From Melastoma dodecandrum (taxonomy: Eukaryota; Streptophyta; Magnoliopsida; Myrtales; Melastomataceae): a stretch of DNA of 64,000 nucleotides. This document shows positions 1-9,486 of the stretch, piece after piece. The stretch is from assembly GCA_029817715.1 (NCBI GenBank), contig JARUPY010000181.1, positions 1 through 64,000 of the forward strand, read 5' to 3'. The translations under genes were made by a program, and so were the position numbers. The stretch's first letter is position 1. Each line of letters opens with the position of its first letter. The notes beneath the pieces were generated by a model. It was not told where the DNA came from, did no database searches, and saw nothing but the letters and a program-made list of their open reading frames with translations.

Positions 1-285
1 CTTCCGAACTTGCATTTTTCGAAGCCTAAATGATCTCCAAATGCTTCCCAAACTATTCAAAATTGGTGTGCTACATTTGACATTCGGGTCCCTTTCGTTG
101 CACAATGAGGAACCCCACACACAACTTACGCAAGGTTGTGCATCCCGCATGCTCCGAACCTTGCTGCTTCCGAACTTGCATTTTCCGAAGCCTAAATGAT
201 CCCCAAATGCTTCCCAAACTATTCAAAATTGGAGTTCTACATTTGACATTCGGGTCCCTTTCGTTGCACAATGAGGAACCCCGCG
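1..285 (+). repeat. Segment duplicated at 6797-7081
   Basis: The first 285 bases match 6797-7081 essentially base for base, offset 6796 bp. They share a linked set of uncommon variants: TTTTTCGAAG, GATCTCC, GGTGTGCTAC, CCCCACACACAAC and CCTTGCTGC. Related copies of this haplotype occur near 4395-4500 and 6000-6110. It marks a past unequal exchange, or the same locus represented twice by an assembly. Confidence 0.8.
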
Positions 286-3200
286 CACAACTTAACGCCC
301 AAGGTTGTGCATTCCCCCGCATAGCGCTTCCCGAAACCTTGGGTGCTTCCGAACTTGCATTTTTCCGAAGCCTAAATGATCTCCAAATGCTTCCCACACT
401 ATTCAAAATTGGAGTTCTACATTTGACATTCGGGTCCTTTTTGTTTGCACAAGGAGGAACCCCGCGCACAACCTACGCAAGGTTGTGCATCCCGCATGCC
501 TCCGAACCTTGATGCTACGAACTTGCATTTTCCGAAGGCTTAAATGATCTCCCAAATGCTTCCCAAACTATTTCAAAATTGGAGTTCTACATTTTGACAT
601 TCGGGTCCCTTTCCATTGCACAAGGAGGAACCCCGCGCACAACTATACGCATGGTTTGTGCATCCTGCATGCTCTGAACCTTGGTGCTTCCGAACTTGCA
701 TTTTTCGAAGCCTAAAATGATCTGCAAAATGCCTTCCCAAACTATTCAAAATTGGAGTTCTACATTTGACATTCGGGTCCCTTTTCGTTGCACAAGGAGG
801 AACCCCGCGCACCAAGTTACGCAAGGTTGTGCATCCCGCATGCTCCTAACCTTGGTGCTTCCGAACTTGCATTTTCCGAAGCCTAAATGATCCCCAAATG
901 CTGCCCAAACTATTCAAAATTGGAGTTCTACATTTGTCATTCGGGCCCCTTTAGTTGCACAAGGAGGAACCCCGCGCACAACCTACGCAAGGTTGTGCAT
1001 CCCGCATGCTCCGAACCTTGGTGCTTCCGAACTTGCATTTTCCGAAGCCTAAATGATCCCCAAATGCTTCCCAAACTATTCAAAATTGGAGTTCTACATT
1101 TGACATTCGGGTCCCTTTCGTTGCACAAGGAGGAACCCCGCGCACAACTTACGCAAAGTTGTGCATCCCGCATGCTCCGAACCTTGGTGCTTCCGAACTT
1201 GGTCATTTTCCGAAGCCTAAATGATCTCCAAATGCTTCCCAAACTATTCAAAATTGGAGTTCTACATTTGACATTCGGGTTCCCTTTCGTTTGCACAAGG
1301 AGGAAACCCCGCGCACAACTTACGCAAGGGTTGTGCATCCCGCATTGCTCCGAACCTTGGTGACTTCCGAACTTGCATTTTCCGAAGCCTAAATGATCCC
1401 CAAATGCTTCCCAAACTATTCAAAAATTGGAGTTCTACATTTGACATTCGGGTCCCTTTCGTTTGCACAATTAGGAAACCCCAGCGCCACATACTTACGC
1501 AAGGTTGTGCATCCCGCATGCTCCGAACCATGGTGCTTCCGAACTTGTATTTTCCGAAGCCTAAATGATCCCCAAATGCTTCCCAAACTATTCAAAATTG
1601 GAGTTCTACATTTGACATTCGGGTCCCTTTCGTTGCACAATGAGGAACCCCGCGCACAACTTACGCATGGTTGTGCATCCCGCATGCTCCCGAACGTTGG
1701 TGCTTCCGAACTTGCATTTTCCGAAGCCTAAATGATCTCCAAATGCTTCCCAAACTATTCAAAATTGGAGTTCTACATTTGACATTCGGGTCCCTTTCGT
1801 TTGCACAAGGAGGAACCCCGCGCACAACTTACGCAAGGTTGTGCATCCCGCATGCTCCGAACCTTGGTGCTTCCGAACATGCATTTTCCGAAGCCTAAAT
1901 GATCCCCAAATGCTTCCCAAACTATTCAAAATTGGAGTTCTACATTTGACATTCGGGTCCCTTTCGTTTGCACAAGGAGGAACCCCGCGCACAACCTACG
2001 CAAGGATGTGCATCCCGCATGCTCCGAACCATGGTGCTTCCGAACTTGCAATTTTTCGAAGCCTAAATGATCTCCAAATGCTTCCCAAACTATTTAAAAT
2101 TGGAGTTCAACATTTGACATTCGGGTCCCTTTCGTTGCACAAGGAGGAACCCCGCGCACAACTTAGGCTAGGTTGTGCATCCCGCATGCTCCGTACCTTC
2201 GTGCTACCGAACTTGCATTTTCCGAAGCCTAAATGATCCCCCAATGCTTCCCAAACTATTCAAAGTTGGAGTTCTACATTTGACCATTCCGGGTCCCTTT
2301 CGTTTGCACAATGAGGAACCCCGCGCACAACCTACGCAAGGTTGTGCATCCCGCATGCTCCGAACCTTGGTGCTTTCGAACTTGCATTTTCCGAAGCCAA
2401 AATGATCCCCAAATGCTTCCCAAACTATTACAAAATTGGAGTTCTACATTTGACCATTCGGGTCCCTTTCGTTTGCACAAGGAGGAAACCCCGCGCACAA
2501 CTTACGCAAGGATTGTGCATCCCGCATGCTTACCGAACCTTGGTGCTTCCGAACTTGCATTTTTTCGAAGCCTAAAATGATCTCCAAATGCTCCCCAAAT
2601 AATTCAAAATTTGAGTTCTACATTTGACATTCGGGTCCCTTTCGTTGCACAATGAGGAACCCCGCGCACAACTTACGCAAGGTTGTGCATCCCGCATGCT
2701 CCGAACCTTGGTGCTTCCGAACTTGCATTTTTCGAAGCTTAAATGATCCCCAAATGCTTCCCCAACTATTCAAAATTGGAGTTCTACATTTGACATTCGG
2801 GTCCCTTTCGTTGCACAATGAGAAACCCCGCGCACAACTTACGCAAGGTTGTGCATCCCTGACATGGCCTCCCGAAACCTTTGGTCGCTTCCCCGGAACC
2901 TTCGGCAATTTTTTTCTTCCCGAAAGCCTAAAATGATCTTTCCAAATGCCCTTTCCAAAACTAGTTCAAAATAGTGGAGTTTCTTAACAATTTGAACATT
3001 TTTCGGGTCCCCCCCCCTTTTCGTTAGCACAATGAGCGGAACCCCGCGCACAACTATACGCAAGGATATATGTGCAACCCGGCATGCTCCATGCCTTGAT
3101 GCTTACGAACTTGCATTTTCCGACAGCCTCAAATGATCTCCAAAATGCTTCCCAAACTATTCAAAATTGGATTCTTCTACATTTGACATTTCGGTCAATT

Positions 3201-5766
3201 TCGTTTGCAGCAATGAGGAACCTATCCGCGCCACAAACTATACGCAAGAGGATTGTAGCATGACCCAGCATGCTCCGAACCTTGGTGCATTCCGAACTTG
3301 CATTTTCCGAAGCCTGAAATGATCTCCAAATGCTTCAAAAACTATTCAAGAATATGAGATCTACATATGACATTCGGGTCCCTTTCCGTTTGCAACAAGG
3401 AGTGAACCGCCGGCGCACAACTTACGCTAGGTTGTGCACCCCAGCATGCTCCGAACCTTGGTGCTTCCGAACTCTTGCATTTTCCGAAGCCTAAATGATC
3501 TCCAAATGACTTTCCCAAACTATTCAAAATTGGAGTTCTACATTTAGAACATTCGGGTCCATTTCGTATGCCTAAATGAGGCACCCCGACGCACAACTTA
3601 CGCAAGTTTGTGGCATCCCGCATGCTCCGAACGTTGGTGCTTATCCGAACTTGCATTTTCCGAAGCCTAAATGATCTCCCAAATGCTTCCCCAAACTATT
3701 CAAAATAGGAGTTCTACATTTGACATTCGGGCCCATTTCGTTGCACAAGGAGGAACCCCGCGCACAACTTACGCTAGGTTTTGCATCCCGCATGCTCCGA
3801 ACCTTGGTGCTTCCGAACTTGCATTTTCCGAAGCTAAAATGATCCCCAAACGCTTCCCTAACTATTGAAAATTGGGAGTTCTACATTTGACATTCGGGTC
3901 CCTTTCGGTTGCACAATGGTGAACCCCGCGCACAACTTACGCAAGGTTGTGCATACACGCATGCTCCGGGGAAAAGTTGTTGGCTTCCGAACTTGCATTT
4001 TCCGAAGGCGAAATGATCCCCAAATTGTTGCCCAAAAACATATTCAAAATTGGAGTTCTACATTTGACATTTCGGGTCAATTTCGTTCCACAATGAGGAA
4101 CCACGCGCACAACATACGCAAGGTTGTTCAATCCCGCATGCTCACCGAAACGTTGCTTTGCTTCCGAAATTGGCATTTTCCGAAGCTAAAATGATCCCAA
4201 ATTGCTTCCGCCAATCTATTCAAAATTGGAGTTCTACATTTGACATTCGGGTCCATTTCGTTCCACCAATGAGGAACCCCGCGCAAAACTTACGCCATGT
4301 TGTGCATCCCGCATGCTCCGAAACTTGGTGCTTACGAAACCTTGCATCTTGTCGAAGCCTAAATGATCTCCAAATGCTTCCCAAACTATTCAAAAGTGGT
4401 GTGCTACATTTGACTTTCGGGTCCCTTTCGTTGCACAATGAGGAAACCCAACACAACTTACGCAAAGGTTGTGCATCCCGCATGCTACGAACCTTGCTGC
4501 TTCCGAACTTGCATTTTCCGAAGCCTAAATGATCCCCAAATGCTTCCCAAACTATTCAAAATTGGAGTTCTACATTTGACATTCGGGTCCCTTTCGTTGT
4601 ACAATGAGGAACCCCGCGCACAACATACGCATGGTTGTGCATCCCGCATGCTCCGAACCTTGGTGCTTCCGAACTTGCATTTTCCGAAGCCTAAATGATC
4701 CCCAAACGCTTCCCAAACTATTTAAAATTGGAGTTCTACATTTGACATTCGGGTCCCTTTCGTTGCACAAGGAGGAACCCCGCGCACAACTTACGCAAGG
4801 TTGTGCATCCCGCATGCTCCGAACGTTGTTGCTCCTGAACTTGCATTTTTCGTAGGCTATAATGATCCCAAATTGCGTCCCCAAAATTATTCGAAATTGG
4901 AGTTCTACACTTGACATTCGGGTTCATTTCGTTGCACAATGGAGGAACCCCGCGCACAACTTACGCAAGGTTGGGCATCCCGCATGCTCCGAAGTTGGTG
5001 CTTCCGAACTTGCATTTTTCGAAGACGAAATTGATCTGCAAAAAGTTACCAAACTGTTCAAAATTGGAGTTCTACATTTGACTATTCGGGGTCCCTTTCA
5101 GTTGGACAATGAGGAACCCCGCGCACAACTTACGCAAGGTTGTGCATCCCGCTTGCTCCGAACCTTGCTTGACTTCCGAACTTGCATTTTCCGAAGCCTA
5201 AATGGATCCCCAAATGCTTCCCTATCTATTTCAAATTCGAGTTCTACATTTGACATTCGGGTCCCTTTCGTTGCACAATGAGGGAACCCCGCGCACAACT
5301 TACGCAAGGTTGTGCATCTCCGCATGACTCCGAAAGTTGTTGCTTCCGCAACTTGCATTTTCCGAATGCTAAATGATCCCCAAATGCTTCTCCAAACTAT
5401 TCAAATTTGGAGTTCTACATTTGACATTCGGGTCCCTTTCGTTCCACAATGAGGAACCCCGCGCACAACTTACGCAAGGTTGTGCATCCCGCATGCACCG
5501 AACCTTGGTGCTTCTGAACTTGAATTTTCGGATGCCTAAATAATCCCCAAATGCTTCCGAAACAATTCAAAATTGGAGTTCTTAATTTGACTTTCGGGTC
5601 CCTTTCGTTGCACAATGAGGAACCCCGCGCACAACTTAAAGCAAGGTCGTGCATCCCGCATGCTCCGAACCTTGGTGCTTCCGGAACTTGCATTTTCGGA
5701 AGCCGAAATGATCTGGAAAAGCTTCCCAATACTATTCAAAATTGGAGTTCTACATTTGAACATTCA

Positions 5767-5850
5767 ATCTTTTTTTTTTTTTTTTTATTCTTTTTTTTAT
5801 TCTTTTTTTTTTTTTTTTTATTCTGATTTTTTTTTTTTATTTTTTTTCTG
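5767..5850 (+). repeat. T-rich insertion splitting one unit
   Basis: About 84 bases, almost all T with short ATTC and CTGA interruptions, sit between the CATTC and GGGTCCC of a single unit; that unit is otherwise continuous on both sides. Read on the minus strand it is A-rich with AATAAA-like words. It could be a simple-sequence expansion, the poly(A) remnant of a retroposed element, or a homopolymer artefact in unpolished sequence. I see no element body or target-site duplication beside it. Confidence 0.8.
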
Positions 5851-6569
5851 GGTCCCTTTCGTTGCACAATGGAGGAAACCCGCGCACAATCTTACCCAAT
5901 GTTGTGCATCCCGCATGCTCCGAACCTTGGTGCTGCCGAACTTGCATTTTTCGAAGCCTAAATGATCCTCAAATGCTTCCCAAACTTTTCAAAGTTGGTG
6001 TGCTACATTTGACGATTCGGGTCCCTTTCGTTGCACAATGAGGAACCCCGCACACAAACTTACGGAAAGGTTGTGCATCCCGCATGCGCCGAACCTTGCT
6101 GCTTCCGAACTTGCATTTTTCGAAGCCTCAAATGCTCCCCAAATGCTTCCCAAACTATTCAACAATTGGAGTTCTACATTTGACATTCGGGTCCATTTCG
6201 TCTGTCCAATGAGGAACCCCGCGCACGATAAACATACTAAGCATGGTTGTGCATCCCGCATGCCTCCGAACCTTGGTGCTTCCGAACTTTGCATTTTTTC
6301 CGAAGCCTATAATGATCCCCAATTGCTTCCCTAAACTATATCTAATTTGCGAGTTCGTACATTTGACCATTCGGGTCCCTTTCGTTTGCACAATGAGGAA
6401 CCCCGGCGCACAACTTACGCATGGTTGTGGCATCCCGCATGCTCCGAACCTTGGTGCTTCCGAACTTGCATTTTCCGAAGGCTAAATGATCCCCAAATGC
6501 TTCATCCATAACTATTCAAAAAATTCGGAGTTCTACATTTGACATTCGGGGTCCCTTTCGTTCCAACAT

Positions 6570-7000
6570 GAGGGAACCCCGCGCACAACTTAAGCAAGGT
6601 TGTGCATCCTGCATGCTCCAAACGTTGTTGCTTCCGAACTTGCAATTTTCGAAGCCTAAATGATCTGCAAAAGCTTCCCAAACTATTCAAAATTGGAGTT
6701 CTACATTTGACATTCGGGTCCCTTTCGTTGCACAATGAGGAACCCCGCGCACAACTTACACAATGTTGTGCATCCCGCATGCTCCGAACCTTGGTGCTTC
6801 CGAACTTGCATTTTTCGAAGCCTAAATGATCTCCAAATGCTTCCCAAACTATTCAAAATTGGTGTGCTACATTTGACATTCGGGTCCCTTTCGTTGCACA
6901 ATGAGGAACCCCACACACAACTTACGCAAGGTTGTGCATCCCGCATGCTCCGAACCTTGCTGCTTCCGAACTTGCATTTTCCGAAGCCTAAATGATCCCC
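6570..7000 (+). repeat. Variant block shared with 17030-17460
   Basis: Three neighbouring rare variants occur in the same order at both places: ACTTAAGCAAGG then GCAATTTTCGAAG, GATCTGCAAAAGC, and TTACACAATGTTG followed by GGTGTGCTAC. The offset is about 10459 bp, or 63 units. Linked rare variants at this distance point to duplication of a multi-unit block rather than independent mutation. The 6.6-kb copy has extra differences (CCTGCATGCTCCAAACGTTGTTGC) near 6607. Confidence 0.75.
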
Positions 7001-7412
7001 AAATGCTTCCCAAACTATTCAAAATTGGAGTTCTACATTTGACATTCGGGTCCCTTTCGTTGCACAATGAGGAACCCCGCGGACAACTTACGCAAGGTTG
7101 TGCATCCCGCATGCTCCGAACCTTGGTGCTTCCGAACTTGCATTTTTCGAAGCCTAAATGATCCCCAAATGCTTCCCAAACTATTCGAAATTGGAGTTCT
7201 ACATTTGACATTCGGGTCCCTTTCGTTGCACAATGAGGAACCCCGCGCACAACTTACGCAAGGTTGTGCATCCCGCATGCTCCGAACGTTGGTGCTTCCG
7301 AACTTGCATTTTCCGTAGCCTAAATGATCCCCAAATGCTTCCCAAACTATTCAAAATTGGAGTTCTACATTTGACATTCGGGTCCCTTTCGTTGCACAAT
7401 GAGGAACCCCGC

Positions 7413-7435
7413 GCACAACTTACGCAAGGTTGTGC
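7413..7435. other. Inverted repeat GCACAAC / GTTGTGC (example copy)
   Basis: There are perfect 7-bp arms at 7413-7419 and 7429-7435, separated by 9 bp. One T-G wobble and one further T-A pair could lengthen the stem in single strands or RNA. A further copy of TGCACAA at 7393-7399 can pair with TTGTGCA at 7430-7436, so the right arm has two possible partners. The structure recurs in every standard unit. It could extrude as a cruciform or fold in a satellite transcript; no function can be read from sequence. Confidence 0.75.
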
Positions 7436-7457
7436 ATCCCGCATGCTCCGAACCTTG
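7425..7457. other. Inverted repeat CAAGGTT / AACCTTG around the CENP-B-box-like motif (example copy)
   Basis: The 7-bp arms at 7425-7431 and 7451-7457 enclose a 19-bp spacer. A nested inverted repeat GCAT/ATGC (7434-7437 and 7443-7446) lies inside. The left arm overlaps the right arm of the neighbouring GCACAAC/GTTGTGC dyad, so the two hairpins exclude each other. The CENP-B-box-like motif (7437-7453) spans the spacer and the start of the right arm. Several variants break an arm without a matching change on the other side, for example CAATGTT near 8255 and AACGTTG near 8447, so I see no compensatory evolution. Confidence 0.7.
7437..7453 (-). promoter_or_regulatory. CENP-B-box-like motif (one per unit; example copy)
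   Basis: Read on the minus strand this is GTTCGGAGCATGCGGGA. The mammalian CENP-B box is NTTCGNNNNANNCGGGN, and all nine fixed positions match (TTCG, A, CGGG). The motif recurs in nearly every standard unit, so there would be a few hundred copies in the window. It includes the palindrome GCATGC. A given nine-base pattern is expected in a random 166-bp unit on either strand with probability of about 0.0013, so chance is possible but unlikely; the search was post hoc. CENP-B is a pogo-transposase-derived protein of mammals, and no plant protein is established to bind such a box. The match is seen; binding is inference. Confidence 0.6.
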
Positions 7458-7483
7458 GTGCTTCCGAACTTGCATTTTTCGAA
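7447..7483 (+). repeat. Three spaced TCCGAA elements within the unit (example copy)
   Basis: TCCGAA occurs at 7447-7452 and 7463-7468, and as the common variant TTCGAA at 7478-7483. Most units have TCCGAA at the third place as well. The starts are 16 and 15 bp apart, about one and a half helical turns. This may be a relic of a shorter ancestral repeat or a set of binding sites; the sequence does not decide. The first element overlaps the CGAA of the CENP-B-box-like motif. Confidence 0.65.
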
Positions 7484-7487
7484 GCCT

Positions 7488-7522
7488 AAATGATCCCCAA
7501 ATGCTTCCCAAACTATTCAAAA
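7488..7522 (+). repeat. 11-bp tandem pair with phased A-tracts and the CAAAA element (example copy)
   Basis: AAATGATCCCC (7488-7498) is followed directly by AAATGCTTCCC (7499-7509), identical at 9 of 11 positions, then AAAC and CAAAATT. The A-tracts start at 7488, 7499, 7510 and 7519, spacings of 11, 11 and 9 bp, close to one helical turn, which favours intrinsic DNA curvature. CAAAA (7518-7522) is a short element reported as enriched in plant satellites. Curvature is inferred from spacing only, and three-base A-tracts bend weakly. Confidence 0.6.
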
Positions 7523-9025
7523 TTGGAGTTCTACATTTGACATTCGGGTCCCTTTCGTTGCACAATGAGGAACCCCGCGCACAACTTACGCAAGGTTGTG
7601 CATCCCGCATGCTCCGAACCTTGGTGCTTCCGAACTTGCATTTTCCGAAGGCTAAATGATCCCCAAATGCTTCCCAAACTATTCAAAATTGGAGTTCTAC
7701 ATTTGACATTCGGGTCCCTTTCGTTGCACAATGAGGAACCCCGCGCACAACTTACGCAAGGTTGTGCATCCCGCATGCTCCGAACCTTGGTGCTTCCGAA
7801 CTTGCATTTTCCGAAGCCTAAATGATCCCCAAATGCTTCCCAAACTATTCAAAATTGGAGTTCTACATTTGACATTCGGGTCCCTTTCGTTGCACAATGA
7901 GGAACCCCGCGCACAACTTACGCATGGTTGTGCATCCCGCATGCTCCGAACCTTGGTGCTTCCGAAACTTGCATTTTCCGAAGCCTAAATGATCCCCAAA
8001 TGCTTCCCAAACTATTCAAAATTGGAGTTCTACATTTGACATTCGGGTCCCTTTCGTTGCACAATGAGGAACCCCGCGCACAACTTACGCAAGGTTGTGC
8101 ATCCCGCATGCTCCGAACCTTGGTGCTTCCGAACTTGCATTTTTCGAAGCCTAAATGATCCCCAAATGCTTCCCAAACTATTCAAAATTGGAGTTCTACA
8201 TTTGACATTCGGGTCCCTTTCGTTGCACAATGAGGAACCCCGCGCACAACTTACGCAATGTTGTGCATCCCGCATGCTCCGAACCTTGGTGCTTCCGAAC
8301 TTGCATTTTTCGAAGCCTAAATGATCCCCAAATGCTTCCCAAACTATTCAAAATTGGAGTTCTACATTTGACATTCGGGTCCCTTTCGTTGCACAATGAG
8401 GAACCCCGCGCACAACTTACGCAAGGTTGTGCATCCCGCATGCTCCGAACGTTGTTGCTTCCGAACTTGCATTTTCCGAAGGCTAAATGATCCCCAAATG
8501 CTTCCCAAACTATTCAAAATTGGAGTTCTACATTTGACATTCGGGTCCCTTTCGTTGCACAATGAGGAACCCCGCGCACAACTTACGCATGGTTGTGCAT
8601 CCCGCATGCTCCGAACCTTGGTGCTTCCGAACTTGCATTTTCCGAAGCCTAAATGATCCCCAAATGCTTCCCAAACTATTCAAAATTGGAGTTCTACATT
8701 TGACATTCGGGTCCCTTTCGTTGCACAATGAGGAACCCCGCGCACAACTTACGCAAGGTTGTGCATCCCGCATGCTCCGAACCTTGGTGCTTCCGAACTT
8801 GCATTTTCCGAAGCCTAAATGATCCCCAAATGCTTCCCAAACTATTCAAAATTGGAGTTCTACATTTGACATTAGGGTCCCTTTCGTTGCACAATGAGGA
8901 ACCCCGCGCACAACTTACGCAAGGTTGTGCATCCCGCATGCTCCGAACCTTGGTGCTTCCGAACTTGCATTTTCCGAAGCCTAAATGATCCCCAAATGCT
9001 TCCCAAACTATTCAAAATTGGAGTT

Positions 9026-9486
9026 CTACATTTGACATTCGGGTCCCTTTCGTTGCACAATGAGGAACCCCGCGCACAACTTACGCAAGGTTGTGCATCC
9101 CGCATGCTCCGAACCTTGGTGCTTCCGAACTTGCATTTTTCGAAGCCTAAATGATCTGCAAATGCTTCCCAAACTATTCAAAATTGGAGTTCTACATTTG
9201 ACATTCGGGTCCCTTTCGTTGCACATTGAGGAACCCCGCGCACAACTTACGCAAGGTTGTGCATCCCGCATGCTCCGAACCTTGGTGCTTCCGAACTTGC
9301 ATTTTTCGAAGCCTAAATGATCTCCAAATGCTTCCCAAACTATTCAAAATTGGAGTTCTACATTTGACATTCGGGTCCCTTTCGTTGCACAATGAGGAAC
9401 CCCGCGCACAACTTACGCAAGGTTGTGCATCCCGCATGCTCCGAACCTTGGTGCTTCCGAACTTGCATTTTCCGAAGCCTAAATGA
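9026..9486 (+). repeat. Block duplicated at 17658-18118
   Basis: The two segments share a linked pair of rare changes, GATCTGCAAATGC followed one unit later by GTTGCACATTGAGG, then GATCTCC in the next unit. The offset is 8632 bp, exactly 52 units. One visible difference is GGTGTTC near 17985 against GGAGTTC near 9353. This is evidence for copying of a multi-unit block within the array. Confidence 0.8.

Larger units (their letters stand above)
1..6600 (+). repeat. Irregular, indel-rich satellite segment
   Basis: The same unit is recognisable throughout, but the spacing of landmarks varies and many copies carry extra or missing single bases. Examples are repeated insertions around 2860-3060, 3180-3260 and 6230-6370, and a run of nine C near 3009. 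Several copies (about 1280-2500) carry the CGTTTGCAC signature of the 167-bp subfamily, and one block matches 26.2 kb. Two explanations are open: an older, less homogenised array edge, or long-read sequence with uncorrected errors. The excess of one-base insertions, often at homopolymers, favours the second at least in part. No gene is visible here. Confidence 0.85.
7399..7564 (+). repeat. Representative 166-bp satellite unit
   Basis: This is a clean example unit, arbitrarily started at ATGAGG. A consensus-type unit has 49 C, 31 G, 41 A and 45 T (48% GC) and nine CpG sites against about 9.2 expected from composition, so CpG is not depleted. In order it contains a GC-rich block with overlapping inverted repeats and a CENP-B-box-like motif, three spaced TCCGAA elements (the third is TTCGAA in this copy), an 11-bp tandem pair (AAATGATCCCC, AAATGCTTCCC), the CAAAA element common in plant satellites, and an AT-rich tail ending in TTCGGGTCCCTTTCGTTGCACA. 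Frequent single-base variants are TTTTCCGAAG or TTTTTCGAAG, GATCCCC or GATCTCC, GGAGTT or GGTGTT, and CACAATG or CACAAGG. Confidence 0.97.

Noticed and set aside
5767..5850. Transcription terminator or polyadenylation site in the T-rich tract
   Set aside because: There is no gene upstream on either strand and the tract lies inside an error-prone segment.
7389..7405. A second CENP-B-box-like site on the plus strand at TTCGTTGCACAATGAGG
   Set aside because: TTCG and the central A match, but the CGGG half is ATGA, so it fails the core.
7413..7457. tRNA or small structured RNA gene
   Set aside because: The hairpins are short and mutually exclusive, there is no cloverleaf, and no conserved A/B box or RNA family signature is visible.
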